This document shows, piece by piece, positions 1-6,051 of a DNA stretch of 6,131 nt. Positions within the stretch are counted from its first letter, which is position 1. The number at the start of each line of letters is the position of its first letter. Where the stretch lies: NCBI GenBank assembly GCA_020047775.1, contig JAIFNK010000147.1, positions 1-6,131 on the forward strand, read 5' to 3'. The notes beneath the pieces are model-generated. The model made no database searches, was not told the DNA's origin, and saw only the letters and a program-made list of their open reading frames with translations. Made by a program: the position numbers and the translations under genes. The DNA comes from Akkermansia sp. (GTDB lineage Bacteria > Verrucomicrobiota > Verrucomicrobiia > Verrucomicrobiales > Akkermansiaceae).

Positions 1-1
1 C

Positions 2-304
2 GCGCGCAAGGCCGTCGCCATGTTCGCCAAGGTCAACGTCCCTATCCTCGGACTGATCGAAAACATGGCGTGGTTCGAGTGCGACGCCGGGAAAAAATAC
101 CACATTTTCGGCAAGGAAGGCGGCGTCCGCGAGGCGGCGGATATGAACGTCCCGCTGCTAGGACAAATCCCCATCGACATCGAGACCCGCGAACGCGGCG
201 ACAGCGGGGCCCCGGTCGCCTTGGTGGAACCTTCGAAAAACAAGGTTTCCGCAGCCTTCCACGCCCTCGGGGCAAACCTCCGCACGAAGCTGCCGGCCAT
301 CTAA
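2..304 (+). CDS. Mrp/ApbC (NBP35)-family Fe-S cluster carrier ATPase, C-terminal fragment (5' end outside window)
   Basis: The last 100 codons of a P-loop ATPase of the Mrp/ApbC/HCF101 family, which as a dimer carries Fe-S clusters to apoproteins in the cytoplasm. The reading frame is open to the left edge, so the ATG at 20 is internal, and the Walker A and switch regions lie upstream. Visible family signatures in order are RKAVAMF, NVPILGLIENM, IFGKEGG, VPLLGQIPID and RERGDSGAPV, ending at TAA 302-304. Many Mrp proteins, including that of E. coli, have a CxxC after the ENM motif that holds the bridging cluster. Here only one Cys is present (WFECDAGKKYHIFG, codon 80-82), which is closer to the HCF101-like form. 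The gene is separated from the next by 150 bp and is probably a different transcription unit. Family assignment is secure; the substrate is unknown. Confidence 0.9.
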   Translation, partial: ARKAVAMFAKVNVPILGLIENMAWFECDAGKKYHIFGKEGGVREAADMNVPLLGQIPIDIETRERGDSGAPVALVEPSKNKVSAAFHALGANLRTKLPAI

Positions 305-318
305 CCCGCCTCCTCCCC

Positions 319-344
319 GGTCAACCACGGGCCCGGAGTTAACC
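319..344 (+). terminator. Imperfect hairpin after the Mrp gene, possible weak terminator
   Basis: Fifteen bases after the Mrp stop, GGTcAAC pairs with GTTaACC and CGG pairs with CCG around a GC loop. This gives 9 of 13 paired positions, including the internal palindrome CGGGCCCG at 328-335. No T-run follows (CCGTTGTCCCG), so it does not look like a classic intrinsic terminator. Position between two unrelated genes is the main support. Confidence 0.2.
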
Positions 345-389
345 GTTGTCCCGAACCATCTGCCAAGAACTCCGGGTCGCTTTTCACGA

Positions 390-430
390 TCATTAGAAAT
401 TCCTAATGAAACGGAGGGACGTTTCTAATT
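390..430 (+). promoter_or_regulatory. Palindrome upstream of the rubrerythrin gene, candidate operator
   Basis: Positions 390-409 read TCATTAGAAATTCCTAATGA, a 20-bp palindrome with a single mismatched pair (397/402). A further half-site TTTCTAAT at 422-429 is the exact reverse complement of ATTAGAAA at 392-399. In addition, GAAACG (408-413) pairs with CGTTTC (420-425). This AT-rich block stands out in an otherwise GC-rich region, 25-65 bp before the rubrerythrin start, where a promoter would be expected. TAGAAA at 394-399 could be a weak -10 inside the palindrome, but no convincing -35 was found. The symmetry suggests binding of a dimeric regulator; a Fur/PerR- or Rrf2-type protein would suit the gene content, but the sequence does not match a consensus I can name with confidence. 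Confidence 0.5.
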
Positions 431-435
431 CGGGA

Positions 436-456
436 ATGACAGGTTTCCCTTGTCAT
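436..456 (+). promoter_or_regulatory. Hairpin overlapping the rubrerythrin start codon
   Basis: ATGACA (436-441) pairs perfectly with TGTCAT (451-456). The stem can be extended by a G-T wobble (442/450) and a G-C pair (443/449) around a 5-nt loop. The 3' arm contains the first two bases of the ATG at 455, and the only weak Shine-Dalgarno-like triplet (AGG 441-443) lies in the 5' arm. In mRNA this could limit ribosome access. It may equally be a second protein-binding palindrome or chance. Confidence 0.35.
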
Positions 457-1057
457 GAAATTGAAAATCCGCATCGCAGTCATCACATTTTCCACCCTCG
501 CCGCGCTTGCCGCAGCAGCCTCCGGGACCACCCTGCAAAATCTGAACACCGCCTATCAGGGGGAATCCAACGCGGCGAACCGCTACCAGGAATTCGCCAA
601 AAAGGCGGAAACCGAGAATCTCAAACAAGCCGCCAAACTCTTCCGCGCGGCCTCCGCGTCCGAGGAGATCCACCGCAAGATCATCGAGAAAGCCATCCTG
701 AAAATGGGCGGCCAAATCGCCACCTTCAAGCTCGACGCGATCACCCCGGCCTCCACCGCCGACAACCTCCGCAGCGCCATCAAGGGCGAGACCGCGGAAA
801 AATCCACGATGTACCCGGATTTCCTCGCGACCGCCCGCACCGACAATGAAAAGTCCGCCATCCGCGCCTTCAACTACGCCCTGGAAGCCGAGAAAAAGCA
901 CGCCGAGTATTTCCAACTCGCACTCGACAAGATCGGCGGCGAACTCCCCGTCACCTGCTACCTTTGCAAGGATTGCGGACTGCTCCTCACCCAGCTTCCC
1001 GCGAAAAAATGCCCGGTCTGCCGGGAAGGGCTCAAGGAGTTCAAAATCATCAACTGA
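455..1057 (+). CDS. Rubrerythrin with N-terminal signal peptide (predicted exported diiron peroxidase)
   Basis: A 200-residue rubrerythrin. Members reduce hydrogen peroxide to water at a diiron site and are usually cytoplasmic. Residues 1-24 look like a Sec signal peptide: basic start MKLKIR, hydrophobic stretch 7-22 rich in Ala/Leu, cleavage plausible near AAA-SG. The ferritin-like four-helix part (about 25-155) keeps all diiron ligands: E37 (GESNAANRY), E70xxH73, E112xxE115 (GETAEKSTMYP) and E146xxH149. The C-terminal rubredoxin-like domain has C171xxC174 and C186xxC189 for one iron, with an extra Cys at 168. The start is firm because an in-frame TGA at 437-439 leaves no other ATG. Only 9 bp separate it from the cytochrome b gene, which suggests an electron-transfer partnership. 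The family call is secure; export is a prediction from sequence, and a membrane-anchored form is also possible. Confidence 0.93.
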   Translation: MKLKIRIAVITFSTLAALAAAASGTTLQNLNTAYQGESNAANRYQEFAKKAETENLKQAAKLFRAASASEEIHRKIIEKAILKMGGQIATFKLDAITPASTADNLRSAIKGETAEKSTMYPDFLATARTDNEKSAIRAFNYALEAEKKHAEYFQLALDKIGGELPVTCYLCKDCGLLLTQLPAKKCPVCREGLKEFKIIN

Positions 1058-1066
1058 ACCACCGCC

Positions 1067-1798
1067 ATGAAAAACATCCTTGTCTGGGATCTGCCTATCA
1101 GGCTGTTCCACTGGACCTTCGCCGGATCGCTCACGGCCGCGCTCGCCATCGGATTCCTGGTGGATGACGACAGCCCGGTTTTCCAACTCCACATGCTCTT
1201 CGGCCTCGTCGCCGCGTTCGCGCTGGTCGTGCGACTCATCCTCGGGATCGCGGGTTCGCGCTACAATCGTTTCACCGCCATGCCGCTGCGACCGGTCGAG
1301 GTCGTGCGCTACATGCTCGGCGCGTTCACCGGCAAGGCCCGCCGCTACATCGGCCACAATCCGGGATGCGCCAGCGCCGCCATTTTGATGTTCACGCTCG
1401 TTCCGTTGTTAGTCGCATCCGGCGCGGGCTGGCTCGGAGAAACCGGCGCGGAATTGCACGAAAGCCTGGCGATCGCCCTGTGCGTCACGATCGGCACCCA
1501 CATTCTCGGGATCATCTGGCACTCCGTGCGCCACAAGGAAGCCGTTGCCCTATCCATGGTCACCGGGCGCAAGGAAGGGCCGGAGGAAGAAGGACTGGCG
1601 ACCGCCAACCCCGGTTGGGCGATCGCGATTTTCGCCGGCGGCGCGGCGTGGATTGGCGCGCTGTTTGCCAATCACGATCCCCGGGCGGAAACCGTCCGCC
1701 TGCCCGTGCTCGGCACCGTGATCCAAATGGGCGAATACGAAGGCCCGGAAAACGGCGGGGCAGACCAGGATGAAAACGAAGAGGAGGATGACGACTGA
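1067..1798 (+). CDS. Cytochrome b561-family membrane protein with acidic C-terminal tail
   Basis: A 243-residue integral membrane cytochrome b of the bacterial b561 / hydrogenase-cytochrome-b type, which passes electrons between quinols and a partner protein. The opening VWDLPIRLFHW is the family signature. Candidate haem ligands are H15, H42, H131 and H145 or H152. Predicted membrane segments are about 16-32, 41-62, 101-119, 131-152 and an additional one at 184-200. The basic loop 63-97 suggests the N-terminus and this loop are cytoplasmic. With five segments the C-terminal tail (201-243) would then be outside, and it ends in a strongly acidic run (DENEEEDDD). No Shine-Dalgarno is visible; translation may be coupled to the rubrerythrin gene 9 bp upstream. 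Inferred role: electron donor to the exported rubrerythrin. Family is confident; partner and exact haem ligands are inferred. Confidence 0.88.
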   Translation: MKNILVWDLPIRLFHWTFAGSLTAALAIGFLVDDDSPVFQLHMLFGLVAAFALVVRLILGIAGSRYNRFTAMPLRPVEVVRYMLGAFTGKARRYIGHNPGCASAAILMFTLVPLLVASGAGWLGETGAELHESLAIALCVTIGTHILGIIWHSVRHKEAVALSMVTGRKEGPEEEGLATANPGWAIAIFAGGAAWIGALFANHDPRAETVRLPVLGTVIQMGEYEGPENGGADQDENEEEDDD

Positions 1799-1838
1799 AA
1801 GACTTCCCGCCCGCCCGCTCACCTGCTACCAATCACCC

Positions 1839-2516
1839 ATGAGGATCCTCGTTGCCGAAGACGACGCCAAGTTGCGTTCCCATCTGGTCAGCGCCCTGCA
1901 ATCCGCCGGGCACGCCACCGACCAGACGGGCGATGGCGAGGAAGCGCTTTGGCTGCTCGGCGAGCACGACTACGACGCCGCCGTGCTCGACATCATGATG
2001 CCCGGAAAAGACGGCGTCAGCGTGACCCGCGCGGCCCGGACGCGCGGCTCGCGCACCATCATCCTGCTCGCCACCGCCCGCGGCGAACTGCGCGACAAAA
2101 TCAGCGGCCTCGACGCCGGTGCCGACGACTATCTGGTGAAACCTTTTTCCACCGAGGAAATGCTCGCCCGCCTCCGCGCCTGCGAACGCCGCCGCCGCCC
2201 CGAGCTCGGAAACACCCTCCGCGTCGCCGATCTCGAGCTCGACCTCAAGGCCCGCACCGCCAACCGCGGCGGATTGGAAATCACCCTCACCAACCGCGAG
2301 TTCGCCCTGTTGGAAACACTCGCCGAAGCCTCGCTGCGCGCCGTTTCCAAGACCACCCTCATCGAGCGCGTCTGGGACCAATACTTCGATTCCGGCACCA
2401 ACGTCGTGAACGTTTACGTCAACTACCTGCGGAAAAAAATCGATACGGAAGGGCTCAAGCCGCTCATCCACACGGTGCGCGGAGTGGGATTCGTCCTGAA
2501 GGAGGCAGCACGGTGA
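1839..2516 (+). CDS. OmpR/PhoB-family response regulator (CusR/CopR-like)
   Basis: A 225-residue two-component response regulator. The receiver domain (1-115) has acidic pocket residues E7, D8 and D9, phospho-acceptor D51 (VLDIMMPGKDG), switch T79 and K101 (KPF). The winged-helix DNA-binding domain (about 127-222) contains LTNREFALL and the recognition helix region NVVNVYVNYLRKKID, most like the CusR/CopR/QseB subgroup that often controls metal export. I chose ATG 1839 because MRILVAEDD is the usual family start. In-frame ATGs at 1770 and 1788 would add a non-homologous extension overlapping the cytochrome gene. No clear Shine-Dalgarno precedes 1839, and the 40-bp gap could hold little more than a leader. 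Its stop overlaps the kinase start. Likely targets are the promoter of this cluster, possibly the palindrome at 390-409 (inference). Confidence 0.93.
   Translation: MRILVAEDDAKLRSHLVSALQSAGHATDQTGDGEEALWLLGEHDYDAAVLDIMMPGKDGVSVTRAARTRGSRTIILLATARGELRDKISGLDAGADDYLVKPFSTEEMLARLRACERRRRPELGNTLRVADLELDLKARTANRGGLEITLTNREFALLETLAEASLRAVSKTTLIERVWDQYFDSGTNVVNVYVNYLRKKIDTEGLKPLIHTVRGVGFVLKEAAR
2499..2505 (+). promoter_or_regulatory. Strong ribosome binding site for the kinase GTG start
   Basis: AAGGAGG lies inside the end of the response-regulator gene, 7 nt before the GTG at 2513. It decides the kinase start, since the frame is open far upstream and has no other start with such a site. Confidence 0.8.
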
Positions 2517-3544
2517 ACTATCGTTTCAAAATCGCCGCCTGGTTCGGCGTCTCGCTAACAGCCTTCATCGGACTGTTGATCGTCACCGCGCACTGGCACC
2601 TCGACGAGGAGCTGCGCAAGGACCGCTGGGACCGCTCCCACCCGAAATATCCCGACTGGGTCATCCACGGCAGCTACACCAACGAGGAGGTCCACGACAT
2701 CCTCGGCGAGCTCATGAAAATCTGGCTGTGGGTCGGCGTGCCCGCCGTCGCCACCTCGCTGGGAGTCGGCCTGTTATTGGCCCGCCGGTCGGTGCGGCCC
2801 GTCCGGCTCATCAACGACCAGTTGAAAGCGCTCACCCCCGCCACCCTGCGCGGCGGCATCACCTCTCCTGAAAATGATCCCGTGCTGGCGGACCTGGTCG
2901 AGCACATCAATTCCTCACTCGACCGCGCCGGCACCGCTTACGAGGAAATGGCCGGATTCTCCTCCCGGGTGGCCCACGAACTCCGCACCCCGCTGACGCT
3001 CCTGCGCATGAAAATCGAGCAATCCACCGGGGAAATGCCCGCCGAGATGCAGGAGGAACTCCAGGAGGAACTCGCCCGGTTGTCCCGCTTCGTCGAACGC
3101 TCGCTGCTGGCCGCCAAGGCCGAGAGCGGCTCACTTGAACCTAGCGGAAGTCCGGTGGATGTTTCGAAAATGCTCGAAGACATCGGCGAGGGCTATACCC
3201 TTCTGGCAGCGGAAAAAATGCTGCAAATCCACTGGCAGAACGCCGAGAAACTCACCGCCGTAACCGATGCCGATCTCCTCCGCCAAGTGATGCACAATCT
3301 GCTCGGTAACGCCCTTCGCTACGCCCGCTCAAAAGTCGAGATCCGCGCTTCGTCCGATGACGGCGTCCCCGTGCTCCGGATCTCCAATGACTGCGATCCC
3401 CGGACGATGGCCACCACCGGCCTCGGTCTCGGACTGCGCCTCGTGCGCGGCATCTGCTCCAGCACCGGAATGCAATTTCTAACTGACAACACCGCTGCGG
3501 GATTTTCCACCACACTGCGCATCTCGAACCTACCCGATACATGA
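2513..3544 (+). CDS. Sensor histidine kinase, partner of the preceding regulator
   Basis: A 343-residue membrane histidine kinase starting at GTG, overlapping the regulator stop by 4 bp (GTGA). Membrane helices lie at about 7-26 and 69-90 and enclose a short external loop of about 42 residues. This loop and its edge hold five histidines (H27, H29, H43, H52, H61) plus several acidic residues, a plausible metal-sensing surface. A HAMP-like linker follows (91-143), then the dimerisation domain with phospho-acceptor H155 (SRVAHELRTPLTLL). The ATPase domain has the N box N262/N266 (HNLLGNALRYA) and a glycine box GLGLGL (303-308). The usual DxGxG (G1) box is not evident: the position reads ISNDCDP and the lid is short. 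The kinase is in the size range of small CusS/QseC-like sensors. Function as metal sensor is inferred from the loop and from the downstream metal pump. Confidence 0.92.
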   Translation: MNYRFKIAAWFGVSLTAFIGLLIVTAHWHLDEELRKDRWDRSHPKYPDWVIHGSYTNEEVHDILGELMKIWLWVGVPAVATSLGVGLLLARRSVRPVRLINDQLKALTPATLRGGITSPENDPVLADLVEHINSSLDRAGTAYEEMAGFSSRVAHELRTPLTLLRMKIEQSTGEMPAEMQEELQEELARLSRFVERSLLAAKAESGSLEPSGSPVDVSKMLEDIGEGYTLLAAEKMLQIHWQNAEKLTAVTDADLLRQVMHNLLGNALRYARSKVEIRASSDDGVPVLRISNDCDPRTMATTGLGLGLRLVRGICSSTGMQFLTDNTAAGFSTTLRISNLPDT

Positions 3545-5910
3545 CCCCCAAAACACCAGATCCTCACGTCGTCGAGGAAGCCGACCACGATCTCGCCACC
3601 CACACCGGAGTCATCCGGGTTTCCACCGATCCGGTCCATGCCGTGGTCGACGTGGAATTCAATCCCGCCGTGCTGAGCGACAGCGACGTCCGCTCACTGC
3701 TCAAGAAACACATCTCCCACGTCGAGTCATCCATCCGCAAGCAAACGTTCCGCCTGGAGGGCAACGCCTGCGAGGCCTGCGCCCAGAAGCTGGAGAAAAA
3801 GGTCGGGAAAATCCCCGGCGTCCGACGCGCCACCGCCACCTATCTGGGAAAGGTGCTCTCCGTCACCTTCGACTCCGACATCGAACCGGAAGGCAACGTC
3901 GCCGAGGACGTGAAAAAAACCGGAGCCGACATCAAGCCGCTCGCGTCCCGAGGCGCTGACCAACGCTCGCTCTGGCAGAAAATCCGCGCCGGCGAGCTCA
4001 ACGAGGAGATTTCCTGCGGCCTCGGCCTCATCTTCCTCATCGCCGCCCTGATCGTCGAGAAAACGGCCGGACTCAGCATGACCACCCACGCTCTCTATCT
4101 GGGAGCCTACATCTTCACCGGCCAGCAAGGCGTGCGCTCAGCTATCGCCTCGCTGCGGGAAGGCGTGCTCGATGTGGACGTGCTCATGGTGCTCGCCGCC
4201 CTCGGAGCCGCACTCATCGGCGCTCCGTTCGAAGGCGCGCTGCTGCTCTTTCTCTTCAGCTTTTCCAATGTCCTCCAGCGCCACGCCATGGAGCGCACCC
4301 AGCGGGCCATCGAATCCCTGCTCACCCTGCGCCCGGCCGAAGCCCTCGTGAAACGCAACGGCACCACGCTCAAAGTTGCCGTCGAGGATTTGGAAATCGG
4401 CGAAATCGTCGTCGTCCGCCCTGGCGAGCAGATCCCCGTGGACGGCGTGATTTCCGAAGGCAGCACCAATGTGGACGAATCCTCCCTAACCGGCGAGTCC
4501 ATGCCCGTCTCCAAAGCCCTCGGCAGCCCGCTCTTCGCCGGCACCCTCAACCAGAGCGGCGGCATCGAACTCACCGTCACCAAGCGCTCGGAAGACTCCG
4601 CCCTCTCGCGCATGGTCAAGCTCGTCGCCGAGGCGCAGGCGGAAAAATCCGGCACCCAGCGCTTCCTCGAAAAAGCCGAGCAATACTACGCCATGGGCGT
4701 CATCCTCTTCACCATCGGCGTATTTATCGTGCCCTTCCTTTTCCAAGCGGAGCCTTTCGGCAAGGCCTTCTATCGCGCCATGACCATCATGGTCGTCGCC
4801 TCGCCCTGCGCTCTCATCATCAGCACGCCCGCCACCGTCCTCTCCGCCATCGGCGGAGCCGCCCGCCGCGGCATCCTCATCAAGGGCGGCTCCCATTTGG
4901 AAACCGCCTCCAAGATCGACATCGTCGCCATCGACAAGACCGGCACCCTCACCGTCGGCAAGCCCTCGCTCACGGAAATCGTCACCGCCGACGGCGTGCA
5001 CGAAATCACGACTCCCCTGCCCGCTCCGGTAACCGCCCTGCTCCGCGTCGCCGCCGCACTTGAGGCGAAATCCGAGCATCCCCTCGCCCACGCCATCGTC
5101 AAAAGCGCCGAGACGCTCGGCATCAACCTACCGGAGGCCACCGATTTCCAATCCACCGCCGGCAAGGGCGCGGAAGCCACCATCGAGACCACCCGCTACC
5201 TCGTCGGCAGCGAGCGGCTGTTCCGCGAACTCAACGCCAGCGGTGCCGCCTCGCTCGCCGAAATTTCCCAACCGCTGCAAGCCAAGGGCAAAACCTGCGT
5301 CTGGCTCGGCACCCGCGTCGGCGACCTCGTCACAGCCCAAGCCTTGCTCGTCATGGCCGACACCATCCGCCCCGCCGCCCGCCAGTTAGCGGAGGAGCTC
5401 CACCGCCTCGGCGTGAAAAAAGTCGTCATGCTCACCGGCGACCAACGCCTCGTCGCCGAAGCCATCGCCCAGGAAGCCAAGGTCGATAAAGTGCACGCCG
5501 AGCTCCTGCCGGAAGATAAACTCAACGTCATCCGCGAGCTCAAGTTAGAAGGCACCGTCATGATGATCGGCGACGGCGTGAACGACGCGCCCGCTCTTGC
5601 CATCGCCGACATCGGCGTGGCCATGGGTGCCGCCGGCACCGACGTGGCCATGGAAACCGCCGACATCGTCCTGATGGGCGACCGCCTGGAAAACATCGCC
5701 ATTCTCGTCCGCCACGCCCGCCGGGCCAAGCGGGTGCTCACCCAGAACCTCGTCTTTGCCAGCGCAGTCATCGTCGTCCTGATCATTTCCGCACTCGGCT
5801 TCTCGCTCGCACTGCCGTTAGGCGTCGTCGGCCACGAAGGCAGCACCGTCCTCGTCTGCCTCAACGGCCTGCGCCTGCTCATCGTCCATCAGGCAGGGAA
5901 ATCATTGTGA
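3541..5910 (+). CDS. P1B-type heavy-metal-transporting ATPase, P1B-4-like (SPC / HEGST)
   Basis: A complete 789-residue metal-exporting P-type ATPase of the inner membrane. The catalytic set is intact: TGES 317-320, phosphorylated D465 in DKTGT, H513-P514 (SEHP), TGD 632-634 and GDGVND 677-682. The ion path carries S421-P422-C423 and, in the last helix, H765-EGST, the signature of the P1B-4 class, whose characterised members export Fe(II), Co(II) or related divalent metals. About eight membrane helices are visible (near 160-176, 184-198, two within 213-245, 383-402, 412-435, 737-758, 764-783). The N-terminus holds an HMA domain (about 67-135) with C77xxC80 (GNACEAC) but no Met-Thr. Before it lies a Cys-less stretch (22-57) resembling half of another HMA fold, with several His. 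The ATG overlaps the kinase stop (ATGA) and has no Shine-Dalgarno, so translational coupling is likely; an in-frame stop at 3484-3486 precludes a much longer form. Exact metal is uncertain. Confidence 0.93.
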   Translation: MTPKTPDPHVVEEADHDLATHTGVIRVSTDPVHAVVDVEFNPAVLSDSDVRSLLKKHISHVESSIRKQTFRLEGNACEACAQKLEKKVGKIPGVRRATATYLGKVLSVTFDSDIEPEGNVAEDVKKTGADIKPLASRGADQRSLWQKIRAGELNEEISCGLGLIFLIAALIVEKTAGLSMTTHALYLGAYIFTGQQGVRSAIASLREGVLDVDVLMVLAALGAALIGAPFEGALLLFLFSFSNVLQRHAMERTQRAIESLLTLRPAEALVKRNGTTLKVAVEDLEIGEIVVVRPGEQIPVDGVISEGSTNVDESSLTGESMPVSKALGSPLFAGTLNQSGGIELTVTKRSEDSALSRMVKLVAEAQAEKSGTQRFLEKAEQYYAMGVILFTIGVFIVPFLFQAEPFGKAFYRAMTIMVVASPCALIISTPATVLSAIGGAARRGILIKGGSHLETASKIDIVAIDKTGTLTVGKPSLTEIVTADGVHEITTPLPAPVTALLRVAAALEAKSEHPLAHAIVKSAETLGINLPEATDFQSTAGKGAEATIETTRYLVGSERLFRELNASGAASLAEISQPLQAKGKTCVWLGTRVGDLVTAQALLVMADTIRPAARQLAEELHRLGVKKVVMLTGDQRLVAEAIAQEAKVDKVHAELLPEDKLNVIRELKLEGTVMMIGDGVNDAPALAIADIGVAMGAAGTDVAMETADIVLMGDRLENIAILVRHARRAKRVLTQNLVFASAVIVVLIISALGFSLALPLGVVGHEGSTVLVCLNGLRLLIVHQAGKSL

Positions 5911-5914
5911 GCGT

Positions 5915-5996
5915 GGCTGCGGCGTCCCGCCTACCCAACAGGTAGGGCCCGACCGCCGGGCGCGCCCACTTCACTTCTTCCGCCGGAGGCTACTCT
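5915..5996. repeat. GC-rich intergenic repeat, copy 1
   Basis: The core 5941-5996 (56 bp) recurs at 6076-6131 with one difference (position 5992 to 6127 region: CTACTCT versus CTATTCT). Weaker similarity extends upstream to about 5915 (GGCTGCGGCGTCC versus GGCCGAGGCCGTCC). Inside are a small palindrome CTACC-CAACA-GGTAG (5931-5945), a hairpin GCCCG-ACCGC-CGGGC (5947-5961) and the perfect 10-bp palindrome GGGCGCGCCC (5958-5967). It begins 5 bp after the ATPase stop. It may fold in mRNA and help end transcription, but no T-run is present. Confidence 0.85.
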
Positions 5997-6024
5997 TCCT
6001 CTTCTCCTCCACTCCCCACCCGCA

Positions 6025-6040
6025 CCGCCCATCCGGGCGG
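6025..6040. other. Perfect hairpin in the spacer between repeat copies
   Basis: CCGCCC-ATCC-GGGCGG forms a 6-bp stem with a 4-nt loop. It follows a pyrimidine-rich tract (5993-6024) and lies between CGCCCACTT (5963-5971) and its exact reverse complement AAGTGGGCG (6043-6051). The nested inverted repeats suggest the whole block folds as one structured element. Confidence 0.5.
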
Positions 6041-6051
6041 ACAAGTGGGCG

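Noticed and set aside
346..409. Sigma-70 promoter for the rubrerythrin operon
   Set aside because: TTGTCC (346-351) and TTTTCA (381-386) were tried as -35 boxes, but neither has a good -10 at 16-18 bp; position not assigned.
425..1357. Long minus-strand open frame (310 codons) opposite the rubrerythrin and cytochrome genes
   Set aside because: Low-complexity Glu/Gly/Val-rich translation typical of the antisense of GC-rich genes, with no recognisable family; both + strand genes there are well supported.
1770..1838. Longer start for the response regulator
   Set aside because: The extra 23 residues match nothing in the receiver fold and overlap the cytochrome b end; MRILVAEDD at 1839 is the family start.
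1949..2512. Upstream extension of the kinase reading frame
   Set aside because: The translation is Arg/Pro-rich nonsense and lies over the response-regulator gene; family homology and a strong ribosome site start the kinase at 2513.
4486..5091. Minus-strand open frame of 201 codons inside the ATPase gene
   Set aside because: Gly/Asp/Glu-rich antisense shadow of a fully conserved P-type ATPase.
5947..5972. Intrinsic terminator for the ATPase operon
   Set aside because: GC-rich hairpins are present but are followed by ACTTCACTTCTTCC rather than a T-run, so I kept it only as a repeat with possible terminator activity.
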